64,000 bases of DNA, taken from Clostridia bacterium. Its GTDB lineage: Bacteria > Bacillota > Clostridia > Christensenellales > Aristaeellaceae. This document shows positions 26,335-35,039 of the stretch, piece by piece. The translations under genes were made by a program, and so were the position numbers. Positions within the stretch are counted from its first letter, which is position 1, and each line of letters opens with the position of its first letter. Location of the stretch: contig JAFZOG010000160.1 of NCBI GenBank assembly GCA_017550745.1, positions 41,513 to 105,512 of the forward strand. Reading direction: 5' to 3'. Below the pieces are notes generated by a model. The model searched no databases and was not told where the DNA came from. It saw only the letters and a list, made by a program, of their open reading frames with translations.

Positions 26335-26372
26335 ACATCCTTCGCTTCCCAACCAGGGAACACGAAGGATGT
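26335..26372. repeat. 38-bp palindromic repeat, copy 2
   Basis: Exact copy of 26041-26078 in the same orientation, followed by TTTTGC on the plus strand. It lies 15 bases from the end of the opposing nucleotidyltransferase gene and may terminate it. Confidence 0.9.
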
Positions 26373-26387
26373 TTTGCATTGTAAAAA

Positions 26388-27305
26388 TCACTTCCACAGC
26401 GAATTGGGATAGATGCCGTCCTTTTTCATCTGGGCGATGGCGGCCTGCACCTGGGGCATATCGGGCTGATAGGTGACGCCGTACCACTTTTCCGGGCAGG
26501 GCAGCACCCGCACCTTCGCTTTGCCCTCTGCGATCAGCGCGTTGGGGATGATCGGCAGGAAGTATTCGCATTTGAGCGGATTCTTCGGTAGATTTTCCGC
26601 CAGGAACGAGGCGAAGCGGCCTTCGATCTCTTTTAATATATCCGGTGTAAAGCCCCAGAAATTCATGGAAACTGTGGTCCCTGCGGGCAGGAAGGTAAAG
26701 GTCTGGCCGTCGTCCTCTGTATAAGCCGCGCCGCCGTCCCGGGGCTCGATGTGGGTGTGCTCCACGATGCCGGTGAGGAACTGGCCGCTTTCGTCCATGG
26801 CGCATATACCCCGGGCTACATGGCCGTTTTCTGTGAGGGTGTTTTCCACCTGGTAGCCCACCATGGCATATTCGTCGGCCGGATGGTCGGACACAAGATA
26901 GTCATAGATGGTTTTGAATGCGCGTTTGCCGTAAAAATCGTCTGCGTTGATGACGGAGAAAGGCGCGTCGATGGCGTCTTTGGCGCAAAGCACAGCGTGG
27001 CCGGTGCCCCAGGGCTTCACGCGGCCTTCTGGAATGGAGAAGCCGGCGGGCAGGATTTCCGGACGCTGATGGACATACACGATCTCCGCCGCGCCGCCCA
27101 CGCGCTTGCCCAGCGTATCCCGGAAAAGCTGCTCGTTTTCCGGCTTCACGATCAGAATGATCTTTCCGAATCCGGCGCGCACGGCGTCAAAGATGGAATA
27201 GTCGATAATCCAATGGTTTTGCGGGTCTACGGGCGCCATCTGCTTTAGCCCGCCGAAACGGCTGCCCAGCCCGGCGGCCATGATGACCAGCTGTGGTTTC
27301 TGCAT
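26388..27305 (-). CDS. Sugar-phosphate nucleotidyltransferase family protein
   Basis: The 305-residue protein starts MQKPQLVIMAAGLGSRFGG, the nucleotide-binding loop of NTP transferases that make NDP-sugars. VINADDFYG carries the metal-binding Asp pair, and WGTGHAV is the sugar-phosphate loop. Substrate is not known; the family is widespread in Clostridia and often lies near amino-sugar genes. ATG at 27305 is preceded by GGGGGAAT and gives the usual start. Confidence 0.85.
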   Translation of the reverse strand: MQKPQLVIMAAGLGSRFGGLKQMAPVDPQNHWIIDYSIFDAVRAGFGKIILIVKPENEQLFRDTLGKRVGGAAEIVYVHQRPEILPAGFSIPEGRVKPWGTGHAVLCAKDAIDAPFSVINADDFYGKRAFKTIYDYLVSDHPADEYAMVGYQVENTLTENGHVARGICAMDESGQFLTGIVEHTHIEPRDGGAAYTEDDGQTFTFLPAGTTVSMNFWGFTPDILKEIEGRFASFLAENLPKNPLKCEYFLPIIPNALIAEGKAKVRVLPCPEKWYGVTYQPDMPQVQAAIAQMKKDGIYPNSLWK

Positions 27306-27380
27306 AAGGATTCCCCCTGATTTCATGTTTCAAGCCCGCGCTGCGGGCAAGGCCATTATAGTATATTTTTCCGCTTTTGT

Positions 27381-28886
27381 CTACCGTTGGGCTGCGTATG
27401 TATCCAAAGGAAGGACAGTCGCGTTCAGATTTTTCAAAAACGCCTGGTCGTGTTCCACCAGCAGCATGGTGGGGCGGAATTGGGCAATCAGCCGTTCGAT
27501 CTGCATCCGGGAAAGCAGGTCGATATAGTTCAGCGGTTCGTCCCAAATGTAGAGATGCGCGCGCTGGCACAGGCTGCGGGCAATCAGCACCTTTTTTTGC
27601 TGGCCCGCGCTGAGGGCTTCCAGCGGCTTTTCAAACTGTTCCCTGGAAAAATCCAGTTTCCGCAGGATGGTTTTGAACAGCGTTTCGTCTATGCCGTTTT
27701 CCCGGATATAATCCTGCATAGGGCCGGACAAATACGGCTGCTGGGGCACCACGGACAGGATCAGCCCGCTGGCCCGAAGGATTTCTCCGGATGAGGGCTT
27801 GATTTCGCCTGTCAGCGCTTTGATCAGGCTGGTTTTGCCGCATCCGTTTTTTCCGGTCAGGGCCAGGATGCTGCCGTTGCTGAGCGAAAGATTCAAGTGA
27901 GACAGGATGACCCTTTCTCCATAGGAGATTTCGGCGTCACGGCACTGGATGAGACGCCCGGATGGATGGTAAAGGGGGAAGATTTTCAGGTCCTCCGCCC
28001 GCTCCAGGTTTTTCAGCAGCCCTTCCTTTTCCTCGATTTCGCGTTCCATCCGGGTTTCCAGGTTCTTCCTGCGCTGCTGCATACGGCGCGATTTTTCACC
28101 CGCATAAGAGCGAGCATTCTTGGGCCGTTCGTGCGAGCTGGGCGTCAGGCCGAACTTGGTGCTTTCCACCTTATCCGCCCAGACGTTGGCCTGCCGTGCG
28201 GCGGATTTCAGGGAGGAGATTTCTTTTTTCAGCTTCTCATTTTTATTGATTTCAAATTCGTCCTGCCTCCGCTTGTTTTCTTCCCAGGATGAAAAGTTAC
28301 CCTTTTGCACCTCGATGTTCGCCCGGTTGATGGACAGGATATGATCCACGCAGCCGTCCAGGAACGCGCGGTCATGGGATACCAGGATGAACCCCTTCTT
28401 TGTGTTCAGGTATTCGCTGACCACCTGCCGCCCCAGCATGTCCAGGTGGTTGGTGGGCTCGTCGATCAAAAGGAAGTGATGCTCCCGGGCAAACAGCGCA
28501 GCCAAAAGCACCTTTGCCTGTTCCCCGCCGGAAAGGGAGGAAAAGGGGCGGGAGAGAATGTCATCCGATACGTCCAGGCAGGATATTTCCTTCATGAACC
28601 GCCACACCTGCCCCTCTGCGTCCATGTCCGCGGCGATTTCAAGGGGCGTACTGCCGCTGTCGGGAACGGTAAACGGAAAATAATCAAACTGCACCGGCGC
28701 GCTGACCGCCCCGTGATCGGGCAGTTCACCGCATAGAATTTTCATCAGCGTGGTCTTGCCGCGCCCGTTGCGGCCGATAAAACCCAGTTTCCAGTCCGTG
28801 TCCACGGAAAAAGAAGCGTCGCTGAAGATCAGATCAGGGCTGCCTTCATAGGCGAACGTTAAATGTGATACCTGTATCTGCGCCAT
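27381..28886 (-). CDS. ABC-F ribosome-protection ATPase, Lsa-like
   Basis: The 501-residue protein has two ABC cassettes and no membrane helix. Walker A motifs are GRNGRGKTT and GKNGCGKTS, signatures LSGGEQAKV and LSAGQQKKV, and Walker B motifs LLIDEPTNHLD and IWDEPLNYID; both catalytic Glu are present. The inter-domain linker (about residues 195-290, basic, coiled) reaches the peptidyl-transferase centre in this class. IWDEPLNYID and the length point to the Lsa/Vga group, which gives resistance to lincosamides, streptogramin A and pleuromutilins. The 240-base leader holds attenuation signals, in line with drug-inducible control. Confidence 0.88.
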   Translation of the reverse strand: MAQIQVSHLTFAYEGSPDLIFSDASFSVDTDWKLGFIGRNGRGKTTLMKILCGELPDHGAVSAPVQFDYFPFTVPDSGSTPLEIAADMDAEGQVWRFMKEISCLDVSDDILSRPFSSLSGGEQAKVLLAALFAREHHFLLIDEPTNHLDMLGRQVVSEYLNTKKGFILVSHDRAFLDGCVDHILSINRANIEVQKGNFSSWEENKRRQDEFEINKNEKLKKEISSLKSAARQANVWADKVESTKFGLTPSSHERPKNARSYAGEKSRRMQQRRKNLETRMEREIEEKEGLLKNLERAEDLKIFPLYHPSGRLIQCRDAEISYGERVILSHLNLSLSNGSILALTGKNGCGKTSLIKALTGEIKPSSGEILRASGLILSVVPQQPYLSGPMQDYIRENGIDETLFKTILRKLDFSREQFEKPLEALSAGQQKKVLIARSLCQRAHLYIWDEPLNYIDLLSRMQIERLIAQFRPTMLLVEHDQAFLKNLNATVLPLDTYAAQR

Positions 28887-28942
28887 ATAAACCTCCGAAA
28901 CCTTTGTCCGCAGGCTTGCGCGTTCTCCTTCATCCCAGCGCG

Positions 28943-28982
28943 AAAAAAAACACGCTTTTTACGTATGAAAAAAGACGCGCGT
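28943..28982 (-). terminator. Attenuator terminator in the ABC-F leader
   Basis: On the minus strand a stem of about 10 bp (GCGCGTCTTTTT against AAAAAGCGTGT, one bulge) is followed by eight T, 57 bases before the ABC-F start. It lies inside the leader, so it would stop transcription unless an alternative fold forms. Confidence 0.75.
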
Positions 28983-28995
28983 ATCCGGCCTGCCT

Positions 28996-29072
28996 GGGCA
29001 AACCAAAACAAAGCATGCATTTGACATGCGTTTTGACCCTTGCCCTTCTGTCTGTAAAACCCGTTTTCGGGT
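28996..29072 (-). promoter_or_regulatory. Competing hairpins of the ABC-F leader
   Basis: Two stems lie between the leader ORF and the terminator. ACCCG/CGGGT with loop of four is at 29059-29072. GGGCAA/TTGCCC with inner CAAAAC/GTTTTG spans 28996-29045. They are candidates for the pause and anti-terminator structures of ribosome-mediated attenuation; the exact exclusive pairing is inferred. Confidence 0.5.
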
Positions 29073-29088
29073 CAGGACGGCAGAACCG

Positions 29089-29100
29089 TTATTTGCGCAT
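29089..29100 (-). CDS. Three-residue leader peptide (Met-Arg-Lys)
   Basis: ATG CGC AAA TAA on the minus strand is preceded by GAGGTGG at proper spacing and lies about 25 bases after the predicted transcription start. Very short leader ORFs are used in ABC-F resistance genes to sense stalled ribosomes at initiation. Translation is inferred, not shown. Confidence 0.65.
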   Translation of the reverse strand: MRK

Positions 29101-29130
29101 CTTTCCACCTCTTTCTTCTTTGCTGTCCTT

Positions 29131-29159
29131 ATTATATCTGAAATGGGATGAAAAAGCAA
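29131..29159 (-). promoter_or_regulatory. SigA promoter of the ABC-F gene
   Basis: TTGCTT, 17 bases, TATAAT on the minus strand. It gives a leader of about 240 bases. Confidence 0.8.
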
Positions 29160-29205
29160 GATAAAATGTGGATCTTTTTTTACTTTGTTCTTTTTTTAGA
29201 AAGTT

Positions 29206-29234
29206 TTGCAAAATTGTTAAGTTTATGTTATACT
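29206..29234 (+). promoter_or_regulatory. SigA promoter of the topoisomerase genes
   Basis: TTGCAA, 17 bases, TATACT, about 50 bases before the first topoisomerase ATG. It is divergent from the ABC-F promoter, with 46 bases between the two -35 boxes. Confidence 0.75.
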
Positions 29235-29285
29235 GTATGTTGTGGTTCGTTGTGAACCGTACAACCAAACTGTGCGAGGTGTTCT

Positions 29286-31271
29286 ATGGCGCAGAAATAT
29301 GACGCGGGCAGTATAAAAGTATTGGAGGGGCTGGACGCGGTTCGGATGCGGCCTGGCATGTATATCGGTTCCACCGGCAGCCGGGGCCTGCATCATCTGT
29401 TATGGGAAATCGTTGACAATGCCATCGACGAAGCGATGGGAGGATACGCCACAGAGGTGGCTGTGACCCTGCACAAGGACGGCTCCGCATCGGTATGGGA
29501 CAACGGGCGCGGCATGCCGGTAGACTTGCATCCGCAGCTGGGCATTCCCGGTGTGGAGGTGATTTTTACAAAGCTCCATGCGGGCGGCAAGTTCGGCAAC
29601 GAAAATTACGCTTATTCCGGGGGCCTGCACGGGGTGGGCGCCAGCGTGGTGAACGCGCTGTCCAAATGGCTGACGGTGGATATCTTCCTGGATTGGAGCC
29701 ATTATACCCAGCGGTACGAAAACTGGTACGACCCCAAACAAAAAAAGTACCTGGCCGGGCATCCGGTGACCGGCCTGGACAAGCAGGGCAATACCCGCAA
29801 GCGGGGTACGCTGGTGCGCTTTCTGCCGGACGATACCGTTTTTGAGGAAACTGTGTTCAATGGCGACATCGTGCGCCGCAGGCTGCGGGAACTGGCTTAC
29901 CTGAACAAAGGCCTGAAAATCACCTTTACCGACGAGCGCACGAAGGAAGAAGGAAAAGCGCATGCGGAATTCTGCTTCGCGGGCGGTATCGTGGATTATG
30001 TGAAGTACCTGAACCGGGACAAAACGCCGCTACACGAGGAGCCGATCTATTTTGAGGGCAAGCGGGACGACGTGATCTGCTCCGCTGCCATCCAGTATAC
30101 CGACAGCTACACGGAATCCGTGTTTTCCTATGTGAACAATATCCCCACCGGTGAAGGCGGCACCCATGAAACGGGCTTCCGCGCCGCCTGGACGAAGGTG
30201 CTGAATGATTATGCCAGGAAGATCGGCGCGCTGAAAGAAAAGGATAACAACCTGGCGGGCGAGGATTTCCGGGAGGGCATCACCGTGGTGCTGACCACGA
30301 TGGTGAAGAATCCCCAGTTCGAGGGCCAAACGAAAGGGCGTCTGGGCAACACGGAGGTTCGCCCGGCGGTGGAAGCCGTTGTGGGCGAAAAGCTGTTTGA
30401 GTTCCTGGAAAACCTAAAGAATCAGGAATTGGCCCAAAAGATCATCGAAAAAGCGGTCAAGAGCGCAAAAGTCCGCGAGGCGACCCGCAAAGCCAGGAAC
30501 CTGGCGCGGGCGAAGAATGAGCTGGAAGCCGCGCCGCTGGTGGGCAAACTGTCCGCCTGTACCGGCAGGAAAGCGGCGGAAAACGAACTGTTTATCGTGG
30601 AGGGAGACTCTGCCGGAGGCAGCGCCAAGCAGGGCCGTGACCGGCGCTTCCAGGCCATTCTGCCCCTCCGGGGAAAGCCCTTGAACGCTGAAAAGAAGCG
30701 GCTGGACCAGGTGCTGGCCAACGAGGAATTCCGTTCCATCATCACCGCCCTGGGCACCGGTATCGCGGAGGATTTCGACCTGTCTTCCTTGAAATACCAC
30801 AAGGTCATCATCCTGGCCGACGCCGACCAGGACGGGGCGCATATCCGTTCTATCCTGCTTACCTTCTTCTTCCGCTATATGCGTCAGCTGGTGGCCGACG
30901 GGCACGTGTTCATCGGCATGCCGCCCCTGTATGCGGTGAAGAAAAACAACGGGATCCAATATGCATATGATGATAAAGAGCTCAAGAAAGCCACCGCCAA
31001 TCAAAAGGGTTACACGCTCCAGCGCTATAAGGGCCTGGGCGAAATGAACCCGGAGCAGCTCTGGGAAACCACCATGGACCCCATGCACCGCAAGCTTATG
31101 CAGGTGACCATCGAAGACGCCACCGAGGCTGATTCCCTGATCACCGTCCTCATGGGAGAAAAAGTGGAGCCAAGAAGGGAATACATCATCGAGCACGCCG
31201 AATTCAACAAGGCCGATCATTTTGACAAACAGCTGGAAAAGGGCGGCGTGGTATACGAAGGAAGGGCTTAA
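29286..31271 (+). CDS. Type IIA DNA topoisomerase subunit B (ParE/GyrB-like)
   Basis: The 661-residue ATPase subunit has the GHKL motifs EIVDNAIDEA and DNGRGMPV and the lid loop GGLHGVGASVVNALS. The Toprim domain shows VEGDSAGG and ILADADQDGAHI; the C-terminus has RYKGLGEMNPEQLW. Directly followed by the A subunit, the pair is either gyrase or topoisomerase IV. The missing canonical gyrase box in the partner and the location away from dnaA-recF favour a ParE role, but this is inference, so no symbol is given. Confidence 0.93.
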   Translation: MAQKYDAGSIKVLEGLDAVRMRPGMYIGSTGSRGLHHLLWEIVDNAIDEAMGGYATEVAVTLHKDGSASVWDNGRGMPVDLHPQLGIPGVEVIFTKLHAGGKFGNENYAYSGGLHGVGASVVNALSKWLTVDIFLDWSHYTQRYENWYDPKQKKYLAGHPVTGLDKQGNTRKRGTLVRFLPDDTVFEETVFNGDIVRRRLRELAYLNKGLKITFTDERTKEEGKAHAEFCFAGGIVDYVKYLNRDKTPLHEEPIYFEGKRDDVICSAAIQYTDSYTESVFSYVNNIPTGEGGTHETGFRAAWTKVLNDYARKIGALKEKDNNLAGEDFREGITVVLTTMVKNPQFEGQTKGRLGNTEVRPAVEAVVGEKLFEFLENLKNQELAQKIIEKAVKSAKVREATRKARNLARAKNELEAAPLVGKLSACTGRKAAENELFIVEGDSAGGSAKQGRDRRFQAILPLRGKPLNAEKKRLDQVLANEEFRSIITALGTGIAEDFDLSSLKYHKVIILADADQDGAHIRSILLTFFFRYMRQLVADGHVFIGMPPLYAVKKNNGIQYAYDDKELKKATANQKGYTLQRYKGLGEMNPEQLWETTMDPMHRKLMQVTIEDATEADSLITVLMGEKVEPRREYIIEHAEFNKADHFDKQLEKGGVVYEGRA

Positions 31272-31330
31272 GCCTGCCCCGGCCGCTTATGTGAAAAGCA
31301 TCGCACTGATTATATACTGGAGGAATCCAT

Positions 31331-33769
31331 ATGCCCAAAAAGCCGCCGGAACAAATCTTAACGCCGGACATTATCCAGACGCCGCTGGAAGACGTGCTGC
31401 ATCAGAGCATGATGCCCTATGCGGAGTACGTCATCCTGGAGCGCGCTATTCCCAGGGTGGAGGACGGCTTAAAGCCCGTGCAGCGGCGCATCCTGTTTAC
31501 CATGCACGAGCTGGGCTTAACGCCCGACAAGCCGCACCGCAAATGCGCCCGCATCGTGGGCGACTGTCTGGGCAAATACCACCCCCACGGTGATTCCAGC
31601 GTGTATGACGCCCTCACCCGCATGGCCCAGCCTTACTCTCTGCGCGGCGTGATGGTGGACGGCCACGGCAATTTCGGCTCCATCGACGGCGACAGCGCCG
31701 CCGCTATGCGGTATACAGAGGCGCGCATGGCGCCGCTGGCGCTGCAAATGCTGCGGGATATCGAAAAGGATACCGTGCCCTTTCGCCTGAATTTCGACGA
31801 CACGCTGAAAGAGCCCGACCTGCTGCCTGCTCGGTTCCCCAATCTTTTGGTGAACGGCGCGTCCGGCATCGCCGTGGGCCTGGCCACCAATATTCCGCCC
31901 CACAACCTGCGGGAAGTGACGGAAGCGGTCTGCATGCAGATCGACAACCCGGATGTTTCTCTGGATCGGCTGATGACCGCCGTGCCAGGCCCGGACTTTC
32001 CCACCGGCGGGATCCTGCTGGATACCCCGGAGATCCGCGCAGCCTACGAAACCGGTCGCGGCAAGCTGACCGTCCGGGCAAAGGTGACGCTGGAACCTGG
32101 CCCGTCAGGCCGCACGCTGATCGTGATTCACGAAATACCCTACGGCGTGGCCAAAGCCGCCATGCTGGAAAAGGTTTTAAGGCTCAGTGAGGAAAAGAAA
32201 GCAACCCTGGGCTGCATCCACGATATCCGCGACGAGAGCGACCGCACCGGGATGCGCGCCGTGATCGAGCTGAAAAAAGAAGCCAATCCCCAGAAGGTGC
32301 TGGCCGCGCTGTACAAGTACAGCGATCTGCAGGTGACTTTCGGCGTGAACATGGTGGCTGTGGCGGCGGGCAAGCCGGTGCAGATGGGGCTTAAAACAGC
32401 GATCGCCCACTTCATCCGCCATCAAAAAGAAGTCGTCACACGGCGCACGCAGTACGAGCTTGACCAGGCCAAAGCACGGGCGCATATCTTGGAGGGCCTG
32501 ATCGTCGCCGTGGATAACCTGGACGAAGTCATCGCCCTCATCCGCGCCAGTAAAAACGGCAAGGAAGCCAAACAGCGGCTGATGGACCGCTTTGGCTTCA
32601 CGGACGTGCAGGCCCAGGCGATCCTGGATCTGCGTTTGCAGCGCTTAACGAATCTGGAAATCCTCGCGCTTCGCAAAGAATATGAGGAGATCAAAAAGCT
32701 GATCGACACCTTGGAAGGGATCCTCAAGAGCGAAAAAAAGCTGATGAACCTGATCAAAAAGGAGCTTCGGGAAATCGCCGAGCAGTTCGGCGACGAGCGC
32801 CGCACACAGATCATCCGCGAAGAACCGGAAGAAGCCCTGCCAGAAGTGGAGGAAGGCCCCGTGCCCGAGGACGCGGTTGTGTTCCTGACCCGGGGCGGCC
32901 AGCTTCGCCGCGTATCCCCGCGGGTGTACGAAAAGCTGGACATGCCGGAAAAGGAAAGCGACATGCCCCGGTATCTCTTCCGCACGCAGACCGACCATAC
33001 CCTGTATTTCTTCACCAACCTGGGCAACTGCTACCCGCTTTCTGTCGGCGCGCTGCCGGAAACCAGCAAGCCAAGAGAGCGCGGCGGCGGGCTGAACAGC
33101 GTATTGCAGGGCCTGGAAAACGTGGAGGAATGCGTATCCCTGCTGCTGATGACCCCGGGCAGCCTGGCCGGAATGGGCGATCTGCTGTTCTTCACCCGGC
33201 AGGGCCAGGTGAAGCGCACCGGCGCTGCGGAATACGACGTGCGGCGTTCTAAATTCGGGGCTATCAACCTGAAAAACAACGATCAGCTCATAGCCGTTCT
33301 TCCTGCCGAAGAAGGGGCCGACATCCTCATGATCACCCGGAAGGGCATGAGCATCCGCTTTCCGCTGGATTCCGTGCCCGAAATGGGCCGCGTCAGCGCT
33401 GGCGTGCGGGGCATGAACGTGGCGCTGGACGACCAGGTGGTCTTGGCTTGCCCCATCGCGGTGTCTGACCAGATCGTGCTGTTTACGGAGCGCGGCTACG
33501 GCAAGCGGCTGATGAGCGCCATGTTTGACACGCAAGGCCGCGCGGGCAAGGGCGTCAAGTGCGTATATTTCAACAAATCAGGCTCTACCGGCACATATGT
33601 GGCCGCCGTCGCCCGCTTTGCTTCTTCCCGCCCGTTCAGCGTATTGCAGCACGGCGGCATCATCACATCCATGCAGACGGAGGATCTGCCCTGCCAGGAC
33701 TTGACCGATAAAGGCAAACCTATGGTGATGGCTGTGCTGGACGACGTGGTGGAAGATTTGATCTTGTAA
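31331..33769 (+). CDS. Type IIA DNA topoisomerase subunit A (ParC/GyrA-like)
   Basis: The 812-residue subunit has the active-site Tyr128 in AAMRYTEARM and the quinolone region HPHGDSSVYDAL, with the Ser and Asp that mark drug-sensitive enzymes at positions 89 and 93. The C-terminal half holds beta-pinwheel repeats (for example VVFLTRGGQLRRV, LLFFTRQGQVKRT, ILMITRKGMSIRF). The canonical gyrase wrapping box (QRRGGKG) is not visible; the nearest segment is PRERGGG. This fits a ParC or a degenerate GyrA. GGAGG lies seven bases before the ATG. Confidence 0.93.
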   Translation: MPKKPPEQILTPDIIQTPLEDVLHQSMMPYAEYVILERAIPRVEDGLKPVQRRILFTMHELGLTPDKPHRKCARIVGDCLGKYHPHGDSSVYDALTRMAQPYSLRGVMVDGHGNFGSIDGDSAAAMRYTEARMAPLALQMLRDIEKDTVPFRLNFDDTLKEPDLLPARFPNLLVNGASGIAVGLATNIPPHNLREVTEAVCMQIDNPDVSLDRLMTAVPGPDFPTGGILLDTPEIRAAYETGRGKLTVRAKVTLEPGPSGRTLIVIHEIPYGVAKAAMLEKVLRLSEEKKATLGCIHDIRDESDRTGMRAVIELKKEANPQKVLAALYKYSDLQVTFGVNMVAVAAGKPVQMGLKTAIAHFIRHQKEVVTRRTQYELDQAKARAHILEGLIVAVDNLDEVIALIRASKNGKEAKQRLMDRFGFTDVQAQAILDLRLQRLTNLEILALRKEYEEIKKLIDTLEGILKSEKKLMNLIKKELREIAEQFGDERRTQIIREEPEEALPEVEEGPVPEDAVVFLTRGGQLRRVSPRVYEKLDMPEKESDMPRYLFRTQTDHTLYFFTNLGNCYPLSVGALPETSKPRERGGGLNSVLQGLENVEECVSLLLMTPGSLAGMGDLLFFTRQGQVKRTGAAEYDVRRSKFGAINLKNNDQLIAVLPAEEGADILMITRKGMSIRFPLDSVPEMGRVSAGVRGMNVALDDQVVLACPIAVSDQIVLFTERGYGKRLMSAMFDTQGRAGKGVKCVYFNKSGSTGTYVAAVARFASSRPFSVLQHGGIITSMQTEDLPCQDLTDKGKPMVMAVLDDVVEDLIL

Positions 33770-33797
33770 GCGTATCCCAAAGCCGCATTCCATCGTC

Positions 33798-33826
33798 TTG
33801 ACGATTCCGCCCATGAAATGTATAAT
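33798..33826 (+). promoter_or_regulatory. SigA promoter of the Sel1-repeat gene
   Basis: TTGACG, 17 bases, TATAAT, 34 bases before the ATG at 33860. Confidence 0.8.
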
Positions 33827-33859
33827 ATGATCAAAACAATACCAAAGCAGGGCATAAAC

Positions 33860-34903
33860 ATGATGAAGAAATGTACCGCGATTGTTCTTGCGCTGGCGAT
33901 GCTGCTCACCCTGTTCAGCGCCCAGGCTTTTGCGGAAGAGGACGCGGAAGCCGCGCTGGCGGAGGGCATGGGGTACTGGTGGGGCACCGGCCCGGACGGC
34001 TATGACATGAAGAAGGCCGAAGCCGCGTTTCAGAAGGCGGCTGACCTGGGCTGCGCCGACGCCTGGTACTGGCTTGGAAATCTGGCCTGGTGCGGCGTGC
34101 AGGACGGGCAAATGAAGCAGGCGCTGGCATACTACCAGCAGGCGGCAGACCAGGGCTGCGGCCTTGGCCTCTACGGCCTAGGACTGCTCTACCGGGAGGA
34201 GAAGCGGGGCATCAAGCAGAATTTCAATACAGCCCGGGATTATTTCCAGCAGGCCGTCGACGCCGGTTGCCTGGCGGGGTACCTCGGCCTGGGCGCCATG
34301 TATGAGAACGGGGAAGGCACCGACAAAGACGGGAACAAAGCGCTGGAATGCTATCAGAAAGCGTCGGAAGCGGAGGACTGGTATATCCGCAACGAAGCCT
34401 GCCGCGATATCGGTTTGCTGTATTATGACGGCGTGAAGGGCTTTGAAAAGGACCAGGCCAAAGCGCTGGAGTGGGCGCAGCGAGCCGCGGATGAAGAATA
34501 CGTCAACGCGTATACTTCTTTAGGTTACTTCTATCGGTATCCCGTCGATTCTTCGGAACCGGACGTTGCCAAGTGTACCGAAATGTATCAAAAAGCGGCT
34601 GACCACGGGAGGCCTTATAATTTAGCGGTTATCTATGAGAACGGTTACGGCGTGCAAAAAAACCTGAAAACCGCCAATGAACTGTTCAATCAGGCAATTG
34701 ACGGCGGCAGGGACGCCGTGAGCTGCCTCGCGGCGCTTGCAAGCAATTACCTGGCCGGCAGAGGGGTCACGAAAAACACGGATAAGGCGATTGAATACGC
34801 GAACCGTGCGCTGACGGCCTCCGGCGAGTACAGGGGCGTGGTGAAACCAGGCAACGTCGGCGTCGGCCTTGCCATCAAGATTCTGGATCAGCTGGGCCAA
34901 TAA
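33860..34903 (+). CDS. Secreted Sel1-repeat protein
   Basis: A signal peptide (MMKKCTAIVLALAMLLTLFS, then AQAFA) precedes about eight Sel1-like repeats of 33-40 residues. Each has the A-x2-YY/W-hydrophobic helix pair ending in a glycine-rich turn, for example KAEAAFQKAADLGCADAWYW and ALAYYQQAADQGCGLGLYGL. Sel1 repeats form an alpha-solenoid that binds proteins. The shorter start is used because the frame's first ATG (33818) overlaps the promoter -10. The mature protein lies outside the membrane; its partner is unknown. Confidence 0.88.
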   Translation: MMKKCTAIVLALAMLLTLFSAQAFAEEDAEAALAEGMGYWWGTGPDGYDMKKAEAAFQKAADLGCADAWYWLGNLAWCGVQDGQMKQALAYYQQAADQGCGLGLYGLGLLYREEKRGIKQNFNTARDYFQQAVDAGCLAGYLGLGAMYENGEGTDKDGNKALECYQKASEAEDWYIRNEACRDIGLLYYDGVKGFEKDQAKALEWAQRAADEEYVNAYTSLGYFYRYPVDSSEPDVAKCTEMYQKAADHGRPYNLAVIYENGYGVQKNLKTANELFNQAIDGGRDAVSCLAALASNYLAGRGVTKNTDKAIEYANRALTASGEYRGVVKPGNVGVGLAIKILDQLGQ

Positions 34904-34987
34904 CCCAATGCGGCTTGGCATACGGGCCGCTGGTCGAGGGGGCACGGGCGCATACCTAAATGCTTTTCGGACTTTGTTTTAACAGAA

Positions 34988-35032
34988 AACAACCGGCGCG
35001 GAACGATTTTATGGCGTTCCGCGCCGGTTGTT
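34988..35032. terminator. Bidirectional terminator between Sel1 gene and purB
   Basis: A perfect 17-bp stem beginning AACAACCGGCGCGG has an 11-base loop; on the minus strand it runs into TTTTCTGTT, so it mainly serves purB. Confidence 0.88.
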
Positions 35033-35039
35033 ATAAGGC

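Noticed and set aside
26041-26372. CRISPR array
   Set aside because: There are only two direct repeats and the interval is itself palindromic, not unique spacers.
26023-26805. Open frame across the palindromic element on the minus strand
   Set aside because: It is made of inverted-repeat sequence joined to the nucleotidyltransferase shadow; no ribosome site or domain.
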